Made by a program: the position numbers and the translations under genes
From: Alphaproteobacteria bacterium
GTDB lineage: Bacteria; Pseudomonadota; Alphaproteobacteria; Reyranellales; Reyranellaceae
Assembly (NCBI GenBank): GCA_947474005.1
Contig: CANJHI010000047.1
Coordinates: 1 to 32,809, forward strand
DNA length: 32,809 nucleotides
Reading direction: 5' to 3'
Part shown: positions 17,146-24,853 of the stretch, piece after piece
Layout: every line of letters starts with the position of its first letter
How positions within the stretch are numbered: position 1 is the stretch's first letter
Notes under the pieces: generated by a model
What the model was told of the DNA's origin: nothing
Database searches by the model: none
Seen by the model: only the letters and a program-made list of their open reading frames with translations

Positions 17146-18933
17146 ATGGCCGTCTACAAGGCGCCGCTGAAGGATATCCAGTTCGTGCTGAACGAGGTGC
17201 TCGACGTGTCGCAGCTCGCCAAGCTGCCGGGCTACGAGGACGCCACGCCCGACACCATCCACGCCATCATCGAGGAGGCGGCCAAGCTCTGCGAGAACGT
17301 GCTGTTCCCGCTCAACCGCACCGGCGACGAGGAAGGCTGCACCTACGAGAACGGCGTCGTGCGCACGCCCAAGGGCTTCAAGCACGCCTACGACATGTTC
17401 CGCGAGGGCGGCTGGACCGCCGTCACCTGCGATCCCGAGTACGGCGGCCAGGGCCTGCCGGCCACCGTGGGCTTCGCGCTGCAGGAAATGTTCACCGCCT
17501 CGAACCAGGCCTTCGCGATGTATCCGGGCCTCAGCCACGGCGCCTACGAGGCGCTGTCGCGCCACGGTTCGGACGACCTCAAGAAGAAGTACCTGCCCAA
17601 GCTCACCGACGGTACCTGGTCGGGCACCATGTGCCTGACCGAGCCCCAGTGCGGCACCGATCTCGGCCTGATCCGCACCAAGGCCGAGCTGCAGGCCGAC
17701 GGCAGCTATGCGATCACCGGCACCAAGATCTTCATTTCGGCCGGCGAGCACGACCTCACCGAGAACATCCTGCATCTCGTGCTGGCGCGCCTGCCGGATG
17801 CGCCGGGTGGCACCAAGGGCATCTCGCTCTTTCTGGTCCCGAAGTTCATTCCCAAGGCCGATGGCAGCGTGGGCGAGCGCAACGGCATCCGCTGCGGCGC
17901 CATCGAACACAAGATGGGCATCAAGGCCAACGCCACCTGCGTCATGAACCTCGATGGCGCCAAGGGCTGGCTGGTGGGCGAACTCAATCGTGGCATGCCC
18001 GCTATGTTCGTGATGATGAACGCGGCCCGCCTCGGAGTCGGCATGCAGGGCCTCGGCATCGCCGAGACCTCGTACCAGAGCGCCGTCGCCTATGCCCGCG
18101 ACCGCCTGCAGGGACGCTCGCTCACCGGACCGAAGAACGCCAATGGCCCGGCCGACTCGATCATCGTGCATCCCGACGTCCGTCGCATGCTGATGATCCA
18201 GAAGTCGTTCACCGAGGCGGCCCGCGCGCTGTCGTTGTGGGTCGGCCTGCTGATCGACGAGGCGCACAGCCATCCCGACAAGGACAAGCGCGACGCTGCC
18301 GACGACCTGATCCAGATGCTGACGCCGATCATCAAGGCGCACTTCACCGACATGGGCAGCGAGTGCGCCAACCTCGCGGTGCAGACCTACGGCGGCCACG
18401 GCTACATCCGCGAGAACGGCGTCGAACAGCTCGTGCGCGACGCGCGCATCACCCAGCTCTACGAAGGCACCAACGGCATCCAGGCGCTCGACCTGGTCGG
18501 CCGCAAGCTGCCGATGAAGGGCGGGGCGGCCGCCCAGCGCCTGCTGGGCGAGATCGCGGGCTTTGTCGCCAAGCACAAGGCCGACGACAAGATGAAGGAG
18601 TTCGTCGAGCCGCTGGAGAAGGCGCTGGGCCGCGTCCAGGACGCCGCCCTCTACCTGATGCAGAACGCCATGAAGAATCCGGACGAGGCGGGCGCCGCGG
18701 CGTCCGACCTGCTGCGCCTGATGGCGCTCACCGCCATGGCCTTCATGTGGAACCGTATCGTCGTGGCCGCCCACAAGGGCCTCGCCGCCGGCAACGACAA
18801 CGCCTTCTACGAGGCCAAGCTCACCACAGCGCGCTTCTATGTGACGCGCGTGCTGCCGCAGACCGTGTCGCTCAACCACCAGATCAAGGCGGGTGCGGCC
18901 ACCGTGATGGCGCTCCCGGCCGAGGCGTTCTGA
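17146..18933 (+). CDS. Acyl-CoA dehydrogenase, long DmdC-like form
   Basis: A 595-residue acyl-CoA dehydrogenase, longer than the 380-residue standard forms by an N-terminal helical segment starting YKAPLKDIQFVLNEVL and a C-terminal four-helix extension (from about residue 460). The FAD/substrate loop CLTEPQCGTD is at 163-172 and the catalytic base is Glu440 in QLYEGTNGIQALDL. This architecture is that of DmdC (3-methylmercaptopropionyl-CoA dehydrogenase) and of many fatty-acyl-CoA dehydrogenases of alphaproteobacteria; the exact substrate cannot be read. A strong ribosome-binding site (GGAGGAAACC) precedes the ATG. It follows the LiuR-like gene by 35 bp and is followed by a LysR-type gene. 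Confidence 0.92.
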   Translation: MAVYKAPLKDIQFVLNEVLDVSQLAKLPGYEDATPDTIHAIIEEAAKLCENVLFPLNRTGDEEGCTYENGVVRTPKGFKHAYDMFREGGWTAVTCDPEYGGQGLPATVGFALQEMFTASNQAFAMYPGLSHGAYEALSRHGSDDLKKKYLPKLTDGTWSGTMCLTEPQCGTDLGLIRTKAELQADGSYAITGTKIFISAGEHDLTENILHLVLARLPDAPGGTKGISLFLVPKFIPKADGSVGERNGIRCGAIEHKMGIKANATCVMNLDGAKGWLVGELNRGMPAMFVMMNAARLGVGMQGLGIAETSYQSAVAYARDRLQGRSLTGPKNANGPADSIIVHPDVRRMLMIQKSFTEAARALSLWVGLLIDEAHSHPDKDKRDAADDLIQMLTPIIKAHFTDMGSECANLAVQTYGGHGYIRENGVEQLVRDARITQLYEGTNGIQALDLVGRKLPMKGGAAAQRLLGEIAGFVAKHKADDKMKEFVEPLEKALGRVQDAALYLMQNAMKNPDEAGAAASDLLRLMALTAMAFMWNRIVVAAHKGLAAGNDNAFYEAKLTTARFYVTRVLPQTVSLNHQIKAGAATVMALPAEAF

Positions 18934-18959
18934 CGAAGGGCTGGGGGCGAGCCCCGGCA

Positions 18960-19868
18960 ATGGCTGAGGAGACCACGCTCACCTCGCGCGATCTTCTCGC
19001 GCTGCAAGCCTTCGAGCTGGCGGCGCGCACCGGTTCGTTCAAGGCGGCGGCGGAGTTGCTGCACGTCACGTCGTCGGCGGTGAGCCACCGCATCGCCGGC
19101 CTGGAACGCCAGCTCGGCGAGAAACTGTTCGAGCGCGGGCCGCGCGGCGTCGTGCTGTCGGCGGCCGGCCGGCTGCTCGCCTCGACCACCGGCCGCGCTT
19201 TCGGCGATCTCGCACGCGCCCTTGCCCGCCAAGGCGCCGGCAGTCAGCGGCTGCGGGTGTCGGCGGTGCCGATCTTCGCCACGCACTGGCTGCTGCCGCG
19301 CCTCGGCCAGTTCCTGGCCGCTCATCCGCGCATCGAACTGCAGGTCGAGGCCAGTCCGCGCATGGCCGACATGGAGACCGGCCTGGTCGACGTGGCGTTG
19401 CGCTATGGCGACGGCAACTGGCCCGACTTCGCCGCTGAAAAGGTGATGTCGCTCTATTCGGTCCCGGTTGCAGCACCCGCGCTGGCGCGGCGCCTCCGGT
19501 TCCGGGCGCCGGCCGACATCCTGCGCGCGCCGCTGATCCGCGTCGCTCCCTTCGGGACCTCGTGGACCGACTGGGCGGCCGGCGCCGGCCTCGATCCCGC
19601 GCCGTTCGAGCAGCGCGCGGGACTGCACAAAGGCTTGCAGGTCGACGGTATGGGCGCCTCGGTGCGCGCCGCCGCGCATGGCCTCGGCGTGGCACTGGTC
19701 TTCGATCCCCTGGTCGAGAGCGAGATCGCGGCCGGCACGCTGGTGCGCGTCGGCCCGCGGGTGCCGGCGCGCGGCCAGATCTGGTTTGCCTGCCGGGCGC
19801 GCGACCGCGGCCTGCCGGCGATCCGAGCGCTTCGGCGCTGGCTGCTGGCGGAGCTGAAGCCGGGCTGA
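18960..19868 (+). CDS. LysR-family transcriptional regulator (GcvA-like)
   Basis: From the ATG at 18960 the gene encodes 302 residues; the open frame extends much further upstream, but that part overlaps the acyl-CoA dehydrogenase in another frame. The helix-turn-helix is LLALQAFELAARTGSFKAAAELLHVTSSAVSHRIAGLE (12-49) followed by GEKLFERGPRGVVLSAAG, the GcvA type. The effector-binding domain runs from about 97 to 295, with RVSAVPIFATHWLLPRL at its start and HGLGVALVFDPLVESEI near the end. It sits between the acyl-CoA dehydrogenase (26 bp) and the alpha/beta hydrolase (67 bp), all on the same strand, and could control the downstream genes. The ribosome-binding site is weak. Confidence 0.88.
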   Translation: MAEETTLTSRDLLALQAFELAARTGSFKAAAELLHVTSSAVSHRIAGLERQLGEKLFERGPRGVVLSAAGRLLASTTGRAFGDLARALARQGAGSQRLRVSAVPIFATHWLLPRLGQFLAAHPRIELQVEASPRMADMETGLVDVALRYGDGNWPDFAAEKVMSLYSVPVAAPALARRLRFRAPADILRAPLIRVAPFGTSWTDWAAGAGLDPAPFEQRAGLHKGLQVDGMGASVRAAAHGLGVALVFDPLVESEIAAGTLVRVGPRVPARGQIWFACRARDRGLPAIRALRRWLLAELKPG

Positions 19869-19935
19869 ATGCTATTCAGCGCGGACGCCGCGACTTGCGT
19901 TTGTCGCGCGGTCCCCGCGCGCCGATAGATCGGAG

Positions 19936-20862
19936 ATGGACCTCACGCTCGCCGCCCGCGACGGCACGAAGCTCGCGGCCACCCTGTTCGAACCAGCCGC
20001 CCCCAACGGCGGCGCGATCCTGATCAACAGCGGCACCGGCATCGCGCGTCAATTCTACGGCGCCTTTGCCGGCCATCTCGCGTCGCGCGGCTTCACTGTG
20101 CTGACCTACGACTATCGCGGCATGGGCGGCTCGGAGAAGCCGCCTGCGGCAACCATGGAGGCGTGGGGCGGCGTCGATCAGCCGTCGATGATCGATCACC
20201 TCGCGCGGCTGGCGCCCGGCGCCACGCGCGCCGTGATCGGCCATTCCTTCGGCGGCCAGGTGCTGGGCCTCGCCGACAACATCGGCGAGTTGTCCGCCGC
20301 TGTGCTGATCTGCAGCCAGAGCGGACACTGGCGCCACTGGCCGCCCGGCCGGCGGCGGCTCCGCATGCTGACCTTGTGGTGGCTGCTGATCCCGGGTCTC
20401 ACGGCGGTGACGGGGCACTTTCCCGGAAGCTGGGTCGGCACTGCGAACCTGCCGGCGGGCATTGCGCGGAGCTGGGCGCGCTGGGGCCGCTCGCCCCACT
20501 ATGTCTGCGACGTGCGTGGCCGGCCGCTCCGCCCGCACAACCACGCGGTGACGTTCCCGCTGCGCTGGATGAGTTTCAGCGACGATCCGATCGCGCCCCT
20601 GAGCGCGGTCGAGGCGCTGCGGCCCTACTATCCGCACGCCGCCGTCGAACGTCTCCATCTCACGCCGGCCGACCTCGGCGCCGACTCGGTCGGCCATTTC
20701 GGCTTCTTCCGCAAGTCGATGCCGCGCAAGCCATGGGATGAAATTGCCGATTGGCTCGGCGATCAGATGCGGCAGACTGCTCCTCCATCGAAGTTGGAGG
20801 AGACAACCGCATGTCCGAGCCGCACGTTCTTGCCGAGGTCAAAGACGGTATCGGCTGGCTGA
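19936..20862 (+). CDS. Alpha/beta hydrolase
   Basis: The 308-residue product has a full catalytic set: oxyanion region NSGTGIARQFY (31-41), DYRGMGGS (59-66), nucleophile elbow GHSFGG (102-107, Ser104), acid Asp217 in SFSDDPIAP and His254 in GHFGFFR. Members in this group (serine aminopeptidase S33-like/YheT-like) are esterases or lipases of unknown substrate. Residues 280-308 overlap the first 52 bp of the next gene and look unstructured, so the C-terminus may be a read-on tail. The ribosome-binding site AGATCGGAG lies just upstream. It comes before a crotonase-fold gene whose ribosome-binding site lies in a hairpin inside this frame. Confidence 0.85.
   Translation: MDLTLAARDGTKLAATLFEPAAPNGGAILINSGTGIARQFYGAFAGHLASRGFTVLTYDYRGMGGSEKPPAATMEAWGGVDQPSMIDHLARLAPGATRAVIGHSFGGQVLGLADNIGELSAAVLICSQSGHWRHWPPGRRRLRMLTLWWLLIPGLTAVTGHFPGSWVGTANLPAGIARSWARWGRSPHYVCDVRGRPLRPHNHAVTFPLRWMSFSDDPIAPLSAVEALRPYYPHAAVERLHLTPADLGADSVGHFGFFRKSMPRKPWDEIADWLGDQMRQTAPPSKLEETTACPSRTFLPRSKTVSAG
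20781..20801 (+). promoter_or_regulatory. Hairpin masking the ribosome-binding site of the crotonase gene
   Basis: TCCTCCA (20781-20787) pairs perfectly with TGGAGGA (20795-20801) across 7 bases. The right arm is the Shine-Dalgarno sequence of the gene starting at 20811. The hairpin lies inside the upstream hydrolase frame, which runs on to 20862, so ribosomes finishing that gene would open it. This is a plain arrangement for translational coupling. Confidence 0.6.
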
Positions 20863-21611
20863 CGCTCAATCGGCCGGAGCAGCTGAACGCGCTGTCGATG
20901 GAGATGCGCGATCTGCTGATCGAGCATTCCGCCAAGTTCGAGAAGGACCCCGCGGTGCGCTGCGTGGTGATCCGCGGCGCCGGCACCCATTTCATGGCGG
21001 GCGGCGACATCAGGGGTTTCCACAAGTCGCTGACGACCGAGAAGGAGGCCCATCTCGCGGGCTTCGAGATGCGCGTCGTGAAGGCGCACCAGGCGATCTA
21101 CCAGATCCGCCGCATGAACAAGCCGGTGCTGGCCTCAGTGCAGGGCGCCGCCGCGGGCTTCGGCCTGTCGCTGATCCTGAACTGCGACCTCGCCATCGCG
21201 TCAGACGATTCCTTCTTCACCCTGGCCTACCGCCACATCGGCCTCAGCGCGGACGGCGGTGCCACCTACTTCCTGCCGCGCGTCGTGGGTGAGCGGAAGG
21301 CGCTCGAGATCGCGCTTTTAGGCGAGCGCTTCAGCGCGCAGGAGGCCAAGGACAACAACATCCTGAACTGGGTAGTCCCGAAGGATCAGCTCGCGGCCGA
21401 GACCGCGAAGATGGCGCGCAAGCTCGCCGACGGCCCGACCTTTGCGCTCGGCGTCGCCAAGAGCCTGATCCGCAACTCCTTCGACAACAGCTGGGACGAG
21501 CACTCACACCGCGAGGCCGAGGGCCTATCGGCCTGTGCGGCGACCGAGGATCATTTCGAAGGCCTCAATGCATTTCTCGACAAGCGCAAGCCCGCGTTCA
21601 AGGGGAGATAA
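20811..21611 (+). CDS. Enoyl-CoA hydratase/isomerase-family protein (isomerase-type active site)
   Basis: A 266-residue crotonase-fold protein. The start is ATG 20811 (MSEPHVLAEV), chosen because GGAGGAG lies 10 bases upstream; an in-frame extension to 20751 lacks family similarity. The oxyanion-hole segments are FMAGGDIRGF (61-70) and GAAAGFGLSL (112-120). The two glutamates that catalyse hydration in enoyl-CoA hydratase are replaced here (Ser119 and His142), while Asp148 in GLSADGGATYFLPR sits where PaaG-type isomerases have their catalytic aspartate. I infer double-bond isomerisation of an acyl-CoA rather than hydration. It overlaps the hydrolase by 52 bp and is followed by the MBL gene after 2 bp. 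Confidence 0.88.
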   Translation: MSEPHVLAEVKDGIGWLTLNRPEQLNALSMEMRDLLIEHSAKFEKDPAVRCVVIRGAGTHFMAGGDIRGFHKSLTTEKEAHLAGFEMRVVKAHQAIYQIRRMNKPVLASVQGAAAGFGLSLILNCDLAIASDDSFFTLAYRHIGLSADGGATYFLPRVVGERKALEIALLGERFSAQEAKDNNILNWVVPKDQLAAETAKMARKLADGPTFALGVAKSLIRNSFDNSWDEHSHREAEGLSACAATEDHFEGLNAFLDKRKPAFKGR

Positions 21612-21613
21612 CC

Positions 21614-22513
21614 ATGCAAGACCGCCACATCGGAGACGTCCGCGTCACCCGCATCGAAGAGCAGATGGGGCCGGGCTTTCCGGCCAAGGATTTCTTCCCG
21701 GAGTTCGAAGCCGACGCCTTCAAGGCCGAGCAGCACTGGCTGGCGCCGAATTATTTCCAGGCCGAGAGCGGGCGGCTGATGACGTCGATCCATTCCTGGC
21801 TGGTCCGCACCGGCAAGCACACCATCCTGATCGACGCCTGCAGCGGCAATCACAAGCCGCGCCCGGGCATGCCGCGCTTCGACATGCTGAACACCCAGTA
21901 CCTGGAACGGCTACGCGAGGCCGGCGTGCAGCCGGAGGAGATCGACTACGTGATGTGCACGCATCTGCATGTCGATCACGTGGGGTGGAACACGAAACTC
22001 GAGAACGGCAAGTGGGTGCCGACCTTCCCCAACGCCAAATACGTGATGTCGCGCACCGACCACGATCATTGGGCCGCCGTCGCCAAGCGGGCGGGCTCGG
22101 TGCCTTTCGAGGTCAACACCTATAACGACTCGGTGCTGCCCATCGTCGAGGCGAAGATGGCGGAGTTCGTATCGGGCGATCATGCGATGTGCGGCTGCCT
22201 CACCCTGAAGCCTGCGCCCGGCCATACGCCGGGCCAGATCCGGCTCGACCTCGAGTCGCGTGGCAAGCGCGCGATCTTCCCCGGCGACTCGCTGCACAAT
22301 CCGGTACAGGTGCCGCTATGGAAATGGAACAGCGTCTTCTGCGAGGACCGTAACCTAGCCCGCGCCACGCGCAACACGCTGCTGGCGGATTGCGTGGAGC
22401 AGGGGGCACTGCTGATGCCGGCCCATTTCGGCTCGCCGCACGCCGCCTACATCAAGTCGAAGGGCGACCGCTTCGAGCTCGACTGGGATTTCGACAACAA
22501 GCGCGGACGCTGA
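21614..22513 (+). CDS. MBL-fold metallo-hydrolase
   Basis: A 299-residue metallo-beta-lactamase-fold hydrolase with the full two-metal set: HLHVDH (117-122, the HxHxDH motif), His204 in PGHTPGQ, Asp225 in FPGDSLH and His271 in PAHFGS. There is no signal peptide. The family holds lactonases, thioesterases, sulfatases and glyoxalase II-like enzymes; the long N-terminal segment before the motif (GPGFPAKDFFPEF and so on) resembles quorum-quenching lactonase-like proteins, but the substrate is not readable. It begins 2 bp after the crotonase stop, within the same operon, and is the last plus-strand gene before a palindromic repeat. A role in opening or cleaving an acyl-CoA-derived ester is a guess. 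Confidence 0.9.
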   Translation: MQDRHIGDVRVTRIEEQMGPGFPAKDFFPEFEADAFKAEQHWLAPNYFQAESGRLMTSIHSWLVRTGKHTILIDACSGNHKPRPGMPRFDMLNTQYLERLREAGVQPEEIDYVMCTHLHVDHVGWNTKLENGKWVPTFPNAKYVMSRTDHDHWAAVAKRAGSVPFEVNTYNDSVLPIVEAKMAEFVSGDHAMCGCLTLKPAPGHTPGQIRLDLESRGKRAIFPGDSLHNPVQVPLWKWNSVFCEDRNLARATRNTLLADCVEQGALLMPAHFGSPHAAYIKSKGDRFELDWDFDNKRGR

Positions 22514-22544
22514 ATCGCACCCACCCATCGTCGTTCAGCCTCGG

Positions 22545-22635
22545 TGTCATCCCGAGTCGCGCGGGGTAACCCCCGCGCTGAAGCGAGGGATCTTTGAGGC
22601 TACAGGAAAGACCCCTCACTTCGTTCGGGATGACA
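22545..22635. repeat. Palindromic intergenic repeat, family C (GTCATCCCGAG type)
   Basis: The outer arms 22545-22555 and 22625-22635 (TGTCATCCCGA and its complement) are perfectly paired. Inside are a small hairpin at about 22558-22579 (GCGCGGGG, TAA, CCCCGCGC) and a longer stem between 22580-22595 and 22607-22622, which pairs with two G-T mismatches. The branched, cloverleaf-like structure is typical of a common bacterial repeat whose translation reads VIPNEVRG. It separates two convergent genes and may also act as a bidirectional terminator. Confidence 0.85.
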
Positions 22636-22672
22636 GATTTGTTGTGTCGAGATGTACTCTCAGGGAGTCGCG

Positions 22673-23644
22673 TCACTGCGTCGTGATCTTCGCCGTCTCG
22701 ACCACGCTCTTCCACTTTGGCACTTCGGCGTTGATCATGGCGGCGAATTCCTGCGGCGTGCTTGCGGTCGCGACGCCGCCGTAACCCACGAACTTCTGCT
22801 GCAGCTCGGGATTGGCCAGAACCTCGCGAATGGCGGCGTTCAGCTTGGCGATCACCGGCGCGGGCGTTCCCGCCGGCGCCAGGATGCCGAACCAGACGAC
22901 GGCCTCGTAGCCCGGCAGCGACTGGCCGATCGTCGGCGCGCCCGGCATCAGCGGCGAGGGCTTGGCGGTCGAGACCGCGAGCAGTTTCAGCTTGCCGGTC
23001 TTGACCGCGGCATCCTGCATGTCCGACGAGGTGGTGAGCAGCATCTTCACCTCGCCGTTCAGCACCGCCATGGTCGACGGCGCCTGGCCCTTGTAGGGCA
23101 CGTGGATCAGTTTCAGGCCGGCTTCCTTGCCGAACAACTCGGTGGCGAGGTGGCCGAACGAGCCCGCGCCCGCCGTCGCATACTCGACGCCATTGGGCTG
23201 CGTCTTGGCCCAGGCGATCAGTTCCTTGACGTTGTTGGCCGGCACGCTGGGATGGACAACCAGCGTCAACGGCGCGATCGAGACCAGCGACACCGGCGCG
23301 AAGTCTTTGATCGGATCGTAGCCCACGTCCTTCTGGATCAGCGGCACGATGGCGCTCGGCCCGTTGTTGCCGAACACCAATGTGTAGCCATCGGGCGCGG
23401 CAGTGGCGACCTGCTTGGTGCCGATGGCGCCGGCCGCGCCCGCCTTGTTGTCGACGATCACCGGCTGGCCCAGCACCTTCGACAGCGGCTCCTGCAGGGT
23501 GCGCGCCATGATGTCGGTGGTGCCGCCCGGTGCGTAGGGCACGACCAGCCGGATCGGCTTGTCGGGATAGGGCGCCTGCGCAGCGGCCGGCAGCGCGCCG
23601 AGGGCGAAAGCGAGACACAGAAGACCCGTCCGTCTTTTCATCAT
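22673..23644 (-). CDS. Tripartite tricarboxylate transporter substrate-binding protein (Bug/TctC family)
   Basis: A 323-residue periplasmic protein with a Sec signal (residues 1-23, MKRR...AAAQA). The Bug family hallmark YPDKPIRLVVPYAPGGTTD (26-44) follows immediately, then IVDNKAGAAGAIGTKQVA and PDGYTLVFGNN, and GTPAPVIAKLNAAIREVL near residues 255-272. Bug proteins bind carboxylates such as tricarboxylates, nicotinate or aromatic acids; many copies occur without the TctA/TctB membrane parts and none is present here. Two ATG codons in a row start the gene and overlap the CoA-transferase stop (ATGATGA); GGGAGG lies 6 bases upstream. It probably brings in the acid that the neighbouring CoA-transferase activates. 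Confidence 0.92.
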   Translation of the reverse strand: MMKRRTGLLCLAFALGALPAAAQAPYPDKPIRLVVPYAPGGTTDIMARTLQEPLSKVLGQPVIVDNKAGAAGAIGTKQVATAAPDGYTLVFGNNGPSAIVPLIQKDVGYDPIKDFAPVSLVSIAPLTLVVHPSVPANNVKELIAWAKTQPNGVEYATAGAGSFGHLATELFGKEAGLKLIHVPYKGQAPSTMAVLNGEVKMLLTTSSDMQDAAVKTGKLKLLAVSTAKPSPLMPGAPTIGQSLPGYEAVVWFGILAPAGTPAPVIAKLNAAIREVLANPELQQKFVGYGGVATASTPQEFAAMINAEVPKWKSVVETAKITTQ

Positions 23645-24765
23645 TGTTTCCTCCCGGAAATTTTCTGGAGTGTTGCTTCGGTGTCAGCGCCGAGCGCGGG
23701 GACGTCAGGGCCGACGCCGACCGATCCGTCGGCGAATTGGAAGGGCGGGTTCGGCACCAGGAAGGCGCCGGCGCCGTCATTCACCGTGGCCAGAGAACCG
23801 CGCGCGGCGAGCTGAGGGTCGGCCATCGCTTCGGACATGGTGAGATAGCGCGAGCAGGGCACACCCGCCGCCATCAGTAGGTCCTCGCATTCGCGCGCCG
23901 CGCGCGTCGACGTCCAGCCCTCGACGGCGGCCATCAGCGCATCCCAGTTCGTCGTGCGGGCCGCGACGGTGGCGAAGCGCGGATCGGTCTTCCACTCGGG
24001 ATGGCCCACCGCGTCGGCGAGCTGCTCGAAGTTGCGCTGGTTCACCGGCGCCACGATCACGAAGCCGTCGCGCGCCCGCATCGGCACATAGAGCGGCCGC
24101 CGCTCCTTCGACGGGAACTGCGCCTCCTGGCATTCGAAGACCAGCAGGTTGATCATCGAATCCATCAGCGCGACGTCAATGAACTGGCCGTTGCCGTGGC
24201 GCAGGCGCGCGATCAACGCCGTCTGGATCGCGCCGAAGGCGTAGACCGCGGCCAGCACGTCGGCCACGAAGATGCCGGTCTTGGCGGGCTTCTCCTGCCC
24301 ATCCTGATAGGTGAACTGCGTGTGATCGAAGCCGCTGGCGGCATGGATCACCGGCGCATAGGCCGGCTGCTCGGCGCGTGGGCCGGTCTGGCCGAAGCCC
24401 GAGATCGAGCAATAGACGAGATCGGGCTTTGTGGCGGACAGCGTCGCATAGTCGAGGCCGAGGCGCTTCATGACGCCGGGCCGGAAATTCTCGACCACGA
24501 CATCGCTCGCGGCGACCAGATCCTGCGCGGCCTGGCGTCCCTCGGCGCTCTTGAGATCGAGCGCGACGCTCTTCTTGCCGGCATTGAGATGGCCGAAGTA
24601 GGTGCTGTGGCCGTCGCGCAGTGGCGGGCGGGAGCGCATGTGGTCGCCATGCGGCTCTTCTATCTTCAGCACCTCGGCGCCGCAGTCGGCCAGCAGGCGC
24701 GTGCAGTAGGGACCGGCGATCATGCTGGTGAAATCGACGACCCGCATGCCGGCGAGGGACTTCAT
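23641..24765 (-). CDS. CaiB/BaiF-family (class III) CoA-transferase
   Basis: A 374-residue family III CoA-transferase, which moves CoA between carboxylates through a mixed anhydride on an aspartate. The start MAGLxVVDF-type sequence is MRVVDFTSMIAGPYCTRLLADCGAEVLKIE (7-36), with VVENFRPGVM near 90-99 and YCSISGFGQTGPR (118-130). Asp169 in FVADVLAAVYAFG is the catalytic aspartate by position (Asp169 in formyl-CoA transferase). The gene shares overlapping stop/start bases with the Bug gene downstream. A 62-bp palindromic repeat separates it from the FadR-family gene upstream, ending 15 bp before its own ribosome-binding region. Confidence 0.92.
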   Translation of the reverse strand: MKSLAGMRVVDFTSMIAGPYCTRLLADCGAEVLKIEEPHGDHMRSRPPLRDGHSTYFGHLNAGKKSVALDLKSAEGRQAAQDLVAASDVVVENFRPGVMKRLGLDYATLSATKPDLVYCSISGFGQTGPRAEQPAYAPVIHAASGFDHTQFTYQDGQEKPAKTGIFVADVLAAVYAFGAIQTALIARLRHGNGQFIDVALMDSMINLLVFECQEAQFPSKERRPLYVPMRARDGFVIVAPVNQRNFEQLADAVGHPEWKTDPRFATVAARTTNWDALMAAVEGWTSTRAARECEDLLMAAGVPCSRYLTMSEAMADPQLAARGSLATVNDGAGAFLVPNPPFQFADGSVGVGPDVPALGADTEATLQKISGRKQ

Positions 24766-24779
24766 TGGGTCAAGCCTCT

Positions 24780-24841
24780 TCCGGACCGCGAGCCTCCGGC
24801 TCGCTCGGATTCATGAGCGAGCCGGAGGCTCGCGGTCCGGA
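24780..24841. repeat. Palindromic intergenic repeat, family A copy 2
   Basis: Arms 24780-24806 and 24815-24841 are exact complements over 27 bases with an 8-base loop. Each arm has an inner palindrome (GAGCC-TCC-GGCTC). The outer part CCGGACCGCG and the CGCTC end match copy 1 (8251-8319); the inner stem letters differ from copy 1 by paired changes. It lies between the regulator stop and the start of the CoA-transferase gene. Confidence 0.88.
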
Positions 24842-24853
24842 GGATAAGACTCA

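Noticed and set aside
17107-18960. 617-codon minus-strand frame opposite the acyl-CoA dehydrogenase
   Set aside because: The plus strand encodes an unambiguous acyl-CoA dehydrogenase with its catalytic motifs; the antisense frame is a product of high GC codon use and has no family features.
22452-23780. 442-codon frame with VIPNEVRG and LGMTPR
   Set aside because: Translation of the palindromic repeat fused to a shadow of the Bug gene.
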